Source: Delftia sp. PS-11 (GTDB lineage: Bacteria > Pseudomonadota > Gammaproteobacteria > Burkholderiales > Burkholderiaceae_C). From it: 6,848 nucleotides of DNA. Shown in pieces: positions 1 through 5,609 of the stretch (positions within the stretch are counted from its first letter, which is position 1; each line of letters begins with the position of its first letter). Location: contig NZ_JACSYA010000059.1 of assembly GCF_029870285.1 (NCBI RefSeq), forward strand, positions 1 to 6,848, given 5' to 3'. The notes beneath the pieces were generated by a model. The model was not told the DNA's origin. It ran no database searches and was given only the letters and a program-made list of their open reading frames with translations. The position numbers and the translations under genes were made by a program.

Positions 1-1017
1 AAAGCGCGTGGGCGCCTGGAAGATGTGGCGCGACAGCGGCACCGTCGGCCCGAGGATGCCATGAAAGCGCGCGGTGTCGCCCTGCGCCAGAGCGGCCAGG
101 GCGGCGCTGGCCGCCGGTGCGATGGCGTCGAAAATGCCCAGCAGCGCATCGCTGCGGCCATGGCGCACATGCGTGCCATGGCCGTCGCCTGCGATCAGTT
201 CGGCATAGTTGAAATCGTCGCCGGTGTACATGCGCACACCCTGCCCGTCACTGCCGCCGTGGGCCGGCAGCCGCCGGCGCATGGCGATTTCCCTGTCCTT
301 GTCCAGCAGCGATATCTTGATGCCATCGACCTTGCCGGGGTGGGCGGCGATGATGCCCAGGGCCGTGTCCATGGCTGTATCCAGGCTGCTGCTGCCCCAG
401 TAGCCGGCCAGCTGGGGGTCGAACATGTCGCCCAGCCAGTGCAGGATCACAGGCTCGCGCGCCTGGCTCAGGATGCGGCTGTAGACACGCTCGTAATCGG
501 CCGGTCCGCGCGCCACGCGCGCCAGCGCGCGGCTGGCCATGATGATCAGCCGCCCTCCCAGTTTTTCGATGGCCTGCATCTGCATCTCGTAGCCACGGAT
601 CACGTCATCCACGCTGCGCACCTCTTCGGGCAGCAGATGGTCGGTGCCGCAGCCCGATGCCACCAGGGCCGTGCCGCCCTGTGCCCCGAAGTCGCGCGCC
701 GCATCGAGGCTGCGTCGTATCAGCTCCAGCGACCGGGGCCAGTCCATGCCCATGCCGCGCTGCGCCGTATCCATGGCTTCGGCCACGACCAGGCCCAGGC
801 GCCACAGGCGCTGGCGGCAGGCGATGGTGGCGTCCCAGTCGATGGCGCTGTCGAGCCAGGGATCGTGCGCAGCCAGAGGATCTGCCACCACATGGGCAGC
901 GGAGTAGGCGATGCGGTTGAATGCCGTGGCCGCCGCGTGCGGGACCGCAAGCGCGCTGCCGCGCAGCGTGTAGCGTTCAAGGGCGTTGCCTTGCGGCAGG
1001 AGGATGGACAAAGTCAT
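1..1017 (-). CDS. DUF993 protein, dihydrodipicolinate-synthase-like TIM barrel (C-terminus cut by window edge)
   Basis: The minus-strand frame from ATG at 1017 stays open to base 1, giving 339 residues with no stop; the family is usually about 380-400 residues, so some tens of residues are missing. The sequence matches my memory of DUF993, usually annotated as a dihydrodipicolinate synthase family protein, a predicted cytoplasmic class I aldolase-type TIM barrel of unknown substrate. Visible motifs are GGTALVASGCGTDHL at about 114-128, PVILHWLGDMF at 189-199, LAGYWGS at 203-209 and DGIKISLLDKDREIAMRRR at 231-249. By my alignment to DHDPS, Lys234 falls at the Schiff-base lysine and His193 at the usual catalytic tyrosine. 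No other Met lies close; the only ribosome-site candidate is a weak GGAAAG about 9 bases upstream. It has its own promoter with a TetR operator on it, 182 bases beyond the tetR stop. The reaction is not known to me. Confidence 0.85.
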   Translation of the reverse strand, partial: MTLSILLPQGNALERYTLRGSALAVPHAAATAFNRIAYSAAHVVADPLAAHDPWLDSAIDWDATIACRQRLWRLGLVVAEAMDTAQRGMGMDWPRSLELIRRSLDAARDFGAQGGTALVASGCGTDHLLPEEVRSVDDVIRGYEMQMQAIEKLGGRLIIMASRALARVARGPADYERVYSRILSQAREPVILHWLGDMFDPQLAGYWGSSSLDTAMDTALGIIAAHPGKVDGIKISLLDKDREIAMRRRLPAHGGSDGQGVRMYTGDDFNYAELIAGDGHGTHVRHGRSDALLGIFDAIAPAASAALAALAQGDTARFHGILGPTVPLSRHIFQAPTRF

Positions 1018-1075
1018 GGCAGTGCTTTCCAGGTGAGGACAGACAGGTCGGGAACGGCATGCTTTGAAAGATTGC

Positions 1076-1095
1076 AATTAACTTTTTGGTTAATT
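1076..1095. promoter_or_regulatory. Palindromic operator O1 at the DUF993 promoter (predicted TetR site)
   Basis: The dyad AATTAAC-N6-GTTAATT has perfect 7-base arms. Nineteen of its bases (1076-1094, AATTAACTTTTTGGTTAAT) recur exactly at 1840-1858 in front of tetR. Size and symmetry are typical for a TetR-family dimer. Its place over the -10 and presumed start site predicts repression. That the neighbouring TetR protein binds it is inference from the shared sequence and the gene order. Confidence 0.75.
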
Positions 1096-1120
1096 ATTGG
1101 GAAGAGTGGGCCTGTGTCAA
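1093..1120 (-). promoter_or_regulatory. Sigma-70-type promoter of the DUF993 gene
   Basis: On the minus strand a perfect -35 TTGACA (1120-1115) is followed, after a 16-base spacer, by the -10 element AATAAT (1098-1093), which matches TATAAT at five of six positions. The expected transcription start is near 1086, leaving a leader of about 70 bases before the ATG at 1017. The last two bases of the -10 are also the first two bases of the palindromic operator, so a bound repressor would cover the -10 and the start site. Confidence 0.7.
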
Positions 1121-1140
1121 TGCGCAGAGGTGGCAGGAGC

Positions 1141-1168
1141 GGACAAGCCTGCGCAGGCAGGCTTGTCC
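1141..1168 (-). terminator. Perfect 12-bp hairpin downstream of tetR, possible terminator
   Basis: Arms GGACAAGCCTGC (1141-1152) and GCAGGCTTGTCC (1157-1168) pair perfectly around the four-base loop GCAG. On the minus strand the hairpin begins 31 bases after the tetR stop and ends 20 bases before the DUF993 -35 element, so it would insulate that promoter from tetR transcription. No T-run follows on either strand, so it is not a classical intrinsic terminator; it could instead be one copy of a dispersed intergenic palindrome. Confidence 0.5.
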
Positions 1169-1199
1169 ATCGGGGTGAAGGCAGGGGGCAGAAGGGCGG

Positions 1200-1838
1200 T
1201 CAGCCGCGCAGCAGGTAGCCAAGCACCATGTCGCACATGTGCGAGAGGCGCTCGTTCAGCGGGCGGGGTGCCATGAGGTCGCGGCCGAAAACGGCGGACA
1301 GCGTATCGTTGTTGGACAGGTAGAAATAGGCCAGCCCGGCAATGGAGATGTACAGCTGCATCGCATCCACGCCGCCACGGAATTCGCCGCTTTTCTGGCC
1401 GCGCTCGATGATGTCGGCAATCATGGGCACCAGCGGCGAATTGACCACCTGCACGGAGTCGGTGGCCTTCAGGTGCCTTGCCTTGTGCAGGTTGGCGCTG
1501 TTGAGCAGCGTGAGAAACTCCGGATGCTCCAGGTAGTAGCGCCAGGTGAACTCCACCATGCGGCGGATCGCTTCGCTCGGGGGCAGGCCGTGGAAAGCCT
1601 GCTGGCTTTCCGCTGCGCGGATCTGTGCGTAGGCACGCTCCAGCACCGCCTGGAACAGCCGCTCCTTGTCCTCGAAGTAGTAGTAGATCAGGCGCTTGTT
1701 CAGCCCGGCGCGCTGCGCGATGCGGTCGATGCGCGCGCCGGCCAGTCCGAATTCGGCGAACTCGGCCAGGCCGGCGTCCAGCAAAAGGCTTTGCGAGCGT
1801 TCGGCATCGCGCAGCCGTGCATCGGTTTCCTGCTCCAT
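1200..1838 (-). CDS. TetR/AcrR-family transcriptional repressor
   Basis: A 212-residue protein with the TetR layout and usual length. The N-terminal DNA-binding domain spans about 12-62, with the helix-turn-helix in ARIDRIAQRAGLNKRLIYYYF (35-55), including the characteristic LIYYYFEDKERLF. The rest is an all-helical ligand and dimer domain; its segment LYISIAGLAYFYLSNNDTL (162-180) recalls a C-terminal type I have seen in NicS-like regulators, though this gives no ligand. An upstream in-frame ATG at 1868 is closed by TAA four codons later, so the ATG at 1838 is the first usable start, yet it has no recognisable Shine-Dalgarno. The dyad at 1841-1858 ends two bases before this ATG, and an identical one covers the promoter of the downstream DUF993 gene. 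It most likely represses itself and that gene. It starts 49 bases after the dehydrogenase stop, so read-through from there is possible. Confidence 0.92.
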   Translation of the reverse strand: MEQETDARLRDAERSQSLLLDAGLAEFAEFGLAGARIDRIAQRAGLNKRLIYYYFEDKERLFQAVLERAYAQIRAAESQQAFHGLPPSEAIRRMVEFTWRYYLEHPEFLTLLNSANLHKARHLKATDSVQVVNSPLVPMIADIIERGQKSGEFRGGVDAMQLYISIAGLAYFYLSNNDTLSAVFGRDLMAPRPLNERLSHMCDMVLGYLLRG

Positions 1839-1839
1839 T

Positions 1840-1858
1840 AATTAACTTTTTGGTTAAT
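1840..1858. promoter_or_regulatory. Palindromic operator O2 at the tetR start (predicted autoregulatory site)
   Basis: The 19 bases are identical to 1076-1094 and contain ATTAAC-N6-GTTAAT (1841-1858). The site fills most of the 49-base gap between the dehydrogenase stop (1888) and the tetR ATG (1838). No convincing -35/-10 pair was found on the minus strand here; a weak -10-like CATGAT (1861-1856) overlaps the dyad. Bound protein could block initiation or act as a roadblock to transcription arriving from the dehydrogenase gene. Confidence 0.75.
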
Positions 1859-1887
1859 CATGTTCCATGAACTGCGGCCGATGCCGG

Positions 1888-3312
1888 TCAGAGCGCAAAG
1901 ATCTTGCCCGGGTTCAGGATGTTCTTCGGGTCCAGCGCCTGCTTGATCGCACGCATCATCTGCACGGCGCCGTCGCCGGCCTCGTCGCGCAGAAAGCCCA
2001 TCTTGTGGATGCCCACGCCATGCTCGCCCGTGCAGGTGCCGCCCAGCGCGATGGCTCGGGCCACCAGCTGGTGGTTGAGCTGCTCGGCGCGTGTGCGCTC
2101 GTCATCGTCGTTGGGGTCGATCAGGTAGCCGAAGTGGAAATTGCCGTCGCCCACGTGGCCGACGATGAAGTAGGGGATGCCGCTGTCGTCGGCCTCGCGC
2201 ACCGAGTCCAGCAGCGCATCGGCCAGGCGGCTGATGGGCACGCAGGCATCGGTGGTGATGCAGCGGCAGCCAGGGCGGCTGGAGACGGCCGCGAAGTAGG
2301 CATTGTGGCGGGCCGTGAACAGGCGCGTGCGGTCTTCGGGCTGCAGGGCCCATTCAAAGGCATTGCCGCCAAACTCGGCCGCGAGCTCCTGCACCATCTC
2401 GGCCTGCTCCTTGACGCCCGTGGGCGAGCCGTGGAACTCCATCAGCAGCATTGGCTCTTCGCGCAGCGTGAGCTTGCTGTAGGCATTGACCATGCGCACG
2501 GAGTTCACGTCCAGCAGTTCCACGCGCGCAATCGGCACGCCCATCTGGATGGTCTGGATCACCGTGCGCACAGCCGCCTCGATGCTGGGAAAGGAGCAGA
2601 TGGCCGCGCTCACGGCCTCGGGCAGCGGGTACAGGCGCACCGTGATCTCCGTGACCACGCCCAGCGTGCCTTCGCTGCCCACGATCAGGCGCGTGAGGTC
2701 ATAGCCCGCGCTGCTCTTCTTGGCGCGCGTGCCCGTGCGGATGACTTCGCCGCTGGCGGTGACCAGCTCCAGCGCCAGCACGTTTTCGCGCATGGTGCCG
2801 TAGCGCACGGCATTGGTGCCGCTGGCGCGGGTGGCCGTCATGCCGCCGATGGAGGCGTCGGCGCCGGGATCGATGGGGAAGAAAAAGCCCGTGTCCTTGA
2901 TAGCGTCGTTGAGCTGCTTGCGCGTGATGCCCGGCTGGACGGTGACGGTGAGGTCTTCGGTATTGACCGAGAGCACGCGGTTCATGCGCGACACGTCGAT
3001 GCTGATGCCGCCCTCGACGGCCAGCAGGTGGCCTTCCAGCGACGAGCCGGCGCCATACGGGATGACGGGCACGGCATGCTGGTCTGCGAGCCGGATGGCA
3101 TCCTGCACATCCTGCGTGCTTTCGGCGAACACCACGGCAGCAGGCGGCGGCGCCTGGATGGCACCCTCGTCGCGGCCGTGCTGCTCGCGCACCGCCAGGG
3201 CCGTGGAGCATTGGGCTCCGAAGCGCTGGGCCAGCGCCTGGACAAAGGCTTCGGGGATGGGGCGCTGAACGAATTCAGGCTGCAGGTGGACGGTGGTGGC
3301 AGGGGCGTTCAT
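1888..3312 (-). CDS. FAD-linked oxidase, GlcD / D-lactate dehydrogenase (cytochrome) type
   Basis: A 474-residue flavoprotein of the D-2-hydroxyacid dehydrogenase group (FAD_binding_4 plus FAD-oxidase C domain), near the usual 460-500. It would oxidise a D-2-hydroxyacid such as D-lactate to the 2-oxoacid and pass electrons to a respiratory acceptor. FAD-domain motifs are PYGAGSSLEGH (85-95), PIDPGADASIGGM (146-158) and SSAGYDLTRLIVGSEGTLG (200-218). C-terminal active-site motifs are RHNAYFA (335-341), GHVGDGNFHF (385-394, with His386 and His393) and GEHGVG (429-434, with Glu430), the usual metal- and substrate-binding residues. The frame is open upstream to 3483, but the ATG at 3312 has GGAG six bases before it and begins where homologues begin; the extra 57 residues are Arg-rich and overlap the EF-hand gene's end. 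No signal peptide is seen. The exact substrate (lactate, glycolate or a longer hydroxyacid) cannot be told from sequence. Confidence 0.92.
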   Translation of the reverse strand: MNAPATTVHLQPEFVQRPIPEAFVQALAQRFGAQCSTALAVREQHGRDEGAIQAPPPAAVVFAESTQDVQDAIRLADQHAVPVIPYGAGSSLEGHLLAVEGGISIDVSRMNRVLSVNTEDLTVTVQPGITRKQLNDAIKDTGFFFPIDPGADASIGGMTATRASGTNAVRYGTMRENVLALELVTASGEVIRTGTRAKKSSAGYDLTRLIVGSEGTLGVVTEITVRLYPLPEAVSAAICSFPSIEAAVRTVIQTIQMGVPIARVELLDVNSVRMVNAYSKLTLREEPMLLMEFHGSPTGVKEQAEMVQELAAEFGGNAFEWALQPEDRTRLFTARHNAYFAAVSSRPGCRCITTDACVPISRLADALLDSVREADDSGIPYFIVGHVGDGNFHFGYLIDPNDDDERTRAEQLNHQLVARAIALGGTCTGEHGVGIHKMGFLRDEAGDGAVQMMRAIKQALDPKNILNPGKIFAL

Positions 3313-3403
3313 CGGTGTCTCCAGGGGGAACCGAAAAGAATACCACCGGCCCCGCCCGCCTTCGGTGCGTGGTTGCCGCGATGCGGCCCGGTGGCCTGCG
3401 CGC

Positions 3404-3745
3404 TCAGCGCTGTTGCACGGCCTTGCCGAACTCCTCGCGCGACAGCGATCCGTTTTTGTCGGCATCGATCTGCTCAAACGCATTGCTCACGGCGGGCAGG
3501 GACTCGGCTTCCTTGCGGCTCAGCTGGCCGTCCCGGTTGGTGTCGGCGCGATCGAATGCCGCCTGGACATCGTCGGTGGCCGCTGGCGCGCGCTGAACGC
3601 CGGCTGCCGCACCCCTTGGGGTGGAGGAGGGTGCGGCAGGCGCTGGCGACTGGGCCATCGCTGCCGTGCCGCCGAACGACAGCGCAGCGAACAGCAGCAC
3701 GCTGCGGACTTCAAAGCCAGAGACATTGCGCAGTGGATGGGTCAT
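3404..3745 (-). CDS. Small exported EF-hand calcium-binding protein
   Basis: A 113-residue protein. Residues 1-31 look like a Sec signal peptide: basic start, hydrophobic stretch SVLLFAALSFGGTAAMA, and a plausible AMA|Q cleavage after residue 31. A low-complexity Ala/Pro/Ser linker follows (about 32-57). Then come two complete EF-hand loops: DTNRDGQLSRKE (68-79) and DADKNGSLSREE (94-105), each with acidic or Asn/Ser ligands at positions 1, 3, 5 and 9, Gly at 6 and Glu at 12. The protein therefore probably binds calcium in the periplasm; its partner is unknown. I chose ATG 3745 because AAGGAG lies nine bases upstream; an in-frame ATG at 3775 would put charged residues ahead of the signal peptide. 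The gene is divergent from the adenosyltransferase gene, with 168 bases between them in which I see no convincing promoter on either strand. Confidence 0.88.
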   Translation of the reverse strand: MTHPLRNVSGFEVRSVLLFAALSFGGTAAMAQSPAPAAPSSTPRGAAAGVQRAPAATDDVQAAFDRADTNRDGQLSRKEAESLPAVSNAFEQIDADKNGSLSREEFGKAVQQR

Positions 3746-3754
3746 GCCGTCGAA

Positions 3755-3760
3755 CTCCTT
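3755..3760 (-). promoter_or_regulatory. Ribosome binding site fixing the EF-hand gene start
   Basis: AAGGAG on the minus strand, nine bases before the ATG at 3745. It supports this start over the in-frame ATG at 3775. Confidence 0.75.
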
Positions 3761-3913
3761 GCGGAAGTGGAACATGGCGCCATTGCACCTGTTCCTGTGC
3801 GCCGGGGCCAGCATTTTTGCCGGTTGTTGCCGCTGCCAACATTTGTGTGCCGGCTGTAACGCACAATTCGGGCGATCCACCATGAACCACCCCATCCCCC
3901 CAAGGAGAAGCCC

Positions 3914-4486
3914 ATGGGCAACCGTTTGACACAGATCGCCACACGCACCGGAGACGATGGCACCACGGGCCTGGGCGACAACACGCGCGTATCCAAGAAC
4001 AGCGCCCGCCCGCATGCCATGGGCGATGTGGACGAGCTCAATTCCCACATCGGCCTGCTGCTGTGCGAGGCGCTGCCCGCCGATGTGCGCGAGCTGCTCG
4101 TCGATGTGCAGCACCAGCTGTTCAACCTCGGCGGCGAGCTGTCCATCCCGGGCTACGAACTGCTCAAGGACGATGCGCTGCTGCAGCTGGACCAGGCGCT
4201 GGCGAGCTACAACGCGCAGCTGCCCCGGCTGCAGGAATTCATCCTGCCTGCCGGCAGCCGTGCCGCAGCCCAGGCCCATGTGTGCCGCACGGTGGCGCGC
4301 CGTGCCGAGCGTTCGGTGGTGGCGCTGGAGCAGGGCGAGGCCATGCGGCCCGCGCCGCGCCAGTACCTCAACCGCCTGTCGGATCTGCTGTTCGTGCTGG
4401 CGCGCGTGCTCAACCGCATGGATGGCGGCGATGACGTGTACTGGAAGAGCCAGCGGCTGGCCCGTGCACAGTCCGCGCCTGAGTGA
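3914..4486 (+). CDS. PduO-type ATP:cob(I)alamin adenosyltransferase
   Basis: A 190-residue protein of the usual length for PduO/MMAB-type corrinoid adenosyltransferases. These cytoplasmic trimers transfer the 5'-deoxyadenosyl group of ATP to cob(I)alamin, making adenosylcobalamin for enzymes such as methylmalonyl-CoA mutase. Seen directly: the N-terminal ATP-binding signature TRTGDDGTTGLGD (10-22), the DVDELNSHIG helix (38-47), the FILPAG segment (109-114) whose Phe corresponds to the residue that displaces the lower corrinoid ligand in studied family members, the Arg-rich helix CRTVARRAERSVV (124-136) and the C-terminal LNRLSDLLFVLAR (152-164). AAGGAG lies seven bases before the ATG. Key residues all look present. 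It is followed after 14 bases by lysR, so the two are likely cotranscribed. No cobalamin riboswitch fits in the short upstream region. No cobalamin-dependent enzyme is in the window, so the client is unknown. Confidence 0.94.
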   Translation: MGNRLTQIATRTGDDGTTGLGDNTRVSKNSARPHAMGDVDELNSHIGLLLCEALPADVRELLVDVQHQLFNLGGELSIPGYELLKDDALLQLDQALASYNAQLPRLQEFILPAGSRAAAQAHVCRTVARRAERSVVALEQGEAMRPAPRQYLNRLSDLLFVLARVLNRMDGGDDVYWKSQRLARAQSAPE

Positions 4487-4500
4487 ACTGAGGAGCGCGC

Positions 4501-5406
4501 ATGCGCCTGCGCCATATCGAGGTCTTCAACGCCGTGATGCAGACCGGCAGCGTCAGCGCCGCCGCACGGCTCATCAACATCACCCAGCCGGCGGTCAGCC
4601 GCACACTGCAGCATGCCGAGCTGCAGCTGGGCTTTGCGCTGTTCCAGCGCGCGCGTGGCCGGCTCACGCCCACCAATGAGGCGCTGGCGCTGTTTCCCCA
4701 TATCGAGAAGCTGTTCGAGCAGCTCGACGAAGTGCAGCGCCTGGCCGCCAATCTGCGCCACGGCCAGGCCGCTGACCGCCTGACCGTGCTGACGGTGTTC
4801 GCGCTCAGCCGCGAGGTGCTGCCGCGCGCCGTGGCGGGCTTTCGCAAGCGCCACCCGCAGGTGCAGGTCCATGTGCAGGCCCTGCATACGCCCCAGGTGG
4901 TGTCTGCCCTGCTGCTGCAGGAGGCCGATGTGGGCTTTGTCATCAGCTCAGCTGGCCAGCCCGCGCTGGAGCATGAGCTGCTGGCCGAGGTGGACATGTT
5001 CTGCGTGCTGCCCAAGGGACTGCTGCCGCCCTCGCGCGTGCGCGAGCAGGGCATGGAGCTGCAGGAGCTGGCCGAACTGCCCGTGGTGGCGCTGGATGCG
5101 CGCGACCCGCTGGGCATGCGCCTGGGCCAGGCCTGCCGCGAGCACGGCGTGGGCCTGTCGCCCGTGGTCACCGTGCAGACCTACCACGCGGCCCTGTCCA
5201 TGGCCGAATACGGCCTGGGCGCCGCCATCATGGACGGCTGCACGGCGCTGGCGGCCGACCGGCGCAAGGTACATGTCGTGCCGCTGCTGCCGCGCATCAC
5301 CGTGGGCGTCAACGCCCTGAGCCTGCCGCAGCGCCCCGGATCGGTGCTGGCGCGGGCGATGACGGCGGAGATGGGCAAGGCGCTGCGCGAATTGCTGGAT
5401 CGCTGA
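4501..5406 (+). CDS. LysR-family transcriptional regulator
   Basis: A 301-residue LTTR of standard length. The N-terminal winged helix-turn-helix occupies about 1-60, with the HTH at GSVSAAARLINITQPAVSRTL (16-36) and the wing around FQRARGRLTPTNEALALF (48-65). A linker helix (about 65-88) leads to the periplasmic-binding-protein-like effector domain (about 92-298), whose conserved turns include ADVGFVIS (142-149) and EYGLGAAIMDG (236-246). The N-terminus resembles the OccR/NocR branch of the family, a weak hint that gives no effector. GAGGAG stands five bases before the ATG, and the adenosyltransferase stop is 14 bases upstream, so it is probably read from that gene's transcript instead of the divergent promoter usual for LysR genes. 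Its target is unclear: the next gene lies 203 bases downstream on the same strand and looks unrelated. Confidence 0.93.
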   Translation: MRLRHIEVFNAVMQTGSVSAAARLINITQPAVSRTLQHAELQLGFALFQRARGRLTPTNEALALFPHIEKLFEQLDEVQRLAANLRHGQAADRLTVLTVFALSREVLPRAVAGFRKRHPQVQVHVQALHTPQVVSALLLQEADVGFVISSAGQPALEHELLAEVDMFCVLPKGLLPPSRVREQGMELQELAELPVVALDARDPLGMRLGQACREHGVGLSPVVTVQTYHAALSMAEYGLGAAIMDGCTALAADRRKVHVVPLLPRITVGVNALSLPQRPGSVLARAMTAEMGKALRELLDR

Positions 5407-5442
5407 TTCCGGCGCTGCTGGCGAGCAAGCTGCACAGAGCAG

Positions 5443-5475
5443 TCGTTGCCTTCAGCAGAGGGGCTGGAGCAACGA
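5443..5475 (+). terminator. Imperfect hairpin after lysR, possible terminator
   Basis: Arms TCGTTGC (5443-5449) and GCAACGA (5469-5475) pair perfectly. The stem continues, after one bulged C at 5450, with TTCAGC (5451-5456) against GCTGGA (5463-5468), one pair being G-U, and closes on a six-base loop. It starts 37 bases after the lysR stop. No T-run follows, so termination is a guess from position and structure. Confidence 0.35.
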
Positions 5476-5481
5476 ATGGGC

Positions 5482-5532
5482 ACGTGTATTGCACACATGT
5501 TTGGCTGTCAACGCAGCCATGGTGACGTGTAT
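5482..5532 (+). repeat. Direct repeat ACGTGTAT flanking a small dyad
   Basis: ACGTGTAT occurs at 5482-5489 and again at 5525-5532, start to start 43 bases, close to four helical turns. Between them, TGGCTG (5502-5507) and CAGCCA (5514-5519) form a six-base inverted repeat with a six-base loop. These could be regulator sites for the gene at 5610, but eight-base repeats can arise by chance. Confidence 0.3.
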
Positions 5533-5548
5533 CGTTGCTTACTGTTTT

Positions 5549-5567
5549 GGAAATGGTTCTCATTTGT
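5549..5567 (+). promoter_or_regulatory. Fur-box-like dyad upstream of the Sel1-like gene
   Basis: The dyad AAATG-N5-CATTT (5551-5565) has perfect five-base arms with the spacing of the classical Fur box, and the half TTCTCATTT is common in proteobacterial Fur sites. Aligned to the 19-base consensus, I count about 11 of 19 matches over 5549-5567, which is moderate. It lies about 45 bases before the ATG at 5610, directly against a possible -10 element. Iron-dependent repression is an inference. Confidence 0.42.
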
Positions 5568-5572
5568 ATGAT
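5567..5572 (+). promoter_or_regulatory. Possible -10 element for the Sel1-like gene
   Basis: TATGAT matches TATAAT at five of six positions and lies 37 bases before the ATG at 5610. No good -35 is found at 16-18 bases upstream, where the sequence is GTTTTG or similar. The abutting Fur-like dyad would lie in the spacer, a usual place for repression. A ten-base palindrome, ACTGATCAGT, sits just downstream at 5575-5584, near the expected transcription start. Confidence 0.38.
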
Positions 5573-5609
5573 GAACTGATCAGTAGCTATCTATGGCAGC
5601 GCCAAGTCC

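Noticed and set aside
25..1218. A 397-codon open frame on the plus strand opposite DUF993
   Set aside because: It covers the opposite strand of a recognised family member and crosses the promoter and operator region; it has no motif and no good ribosome site.
1239..1841. A 200-codon plus-strand frame opposite tetR
   Set aside because: It is the antisense shadow of a clear TetR gene, with low-complexity composition.
3343..3394. Inverted repeat CCACCGG/CCGGTGG between the EF-hand and dehydrogenase genes, with TATTCTTTT after it on the minus strand
   Set aside because: The seven-base arms are about 38 bases apart, a poor terminator. The TATTCT might be a -10 for the dehydrogenase, but no -35 matches at a normal spacing.
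3313..3483. A 57-residue N-terminal extension of the FAD-linked dehydrogenase
   Set aside because: It is Arg- and Ser-rich, unlike any known N-terminus of the family, overlaps the end of the EF-hand gene, and lacks the ribosome site that precedes ATG 3312.
1867..3885. A 672-codon open frame on the plus strand opposite the FAD-linked dehydrogenase and EF-hand genes
   Set aside because: It is antisense to two genes with clear family motifs. Its product is rich in His, Arg, Ala and Gly with no domain, as expected when high-GC codons are read on the opposite strand.
3746..3913. Possible cobalamin riboswitch or divergent promoters before the adenosyltransferase
   Set aside because: The gap is too short for a full cobalamin riboswitch plus promoter, no B12-box-like sequence was recognised, and no -35/-10 pair on either strand was convincing.
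3746..4279. Upstream extension of the EF-hand frame, open as far as 4279
   Set aside because: It would run antisense through the first half of the adenosyltransferase gene. The signal peptide and AAGGAG fix the start at 3745.
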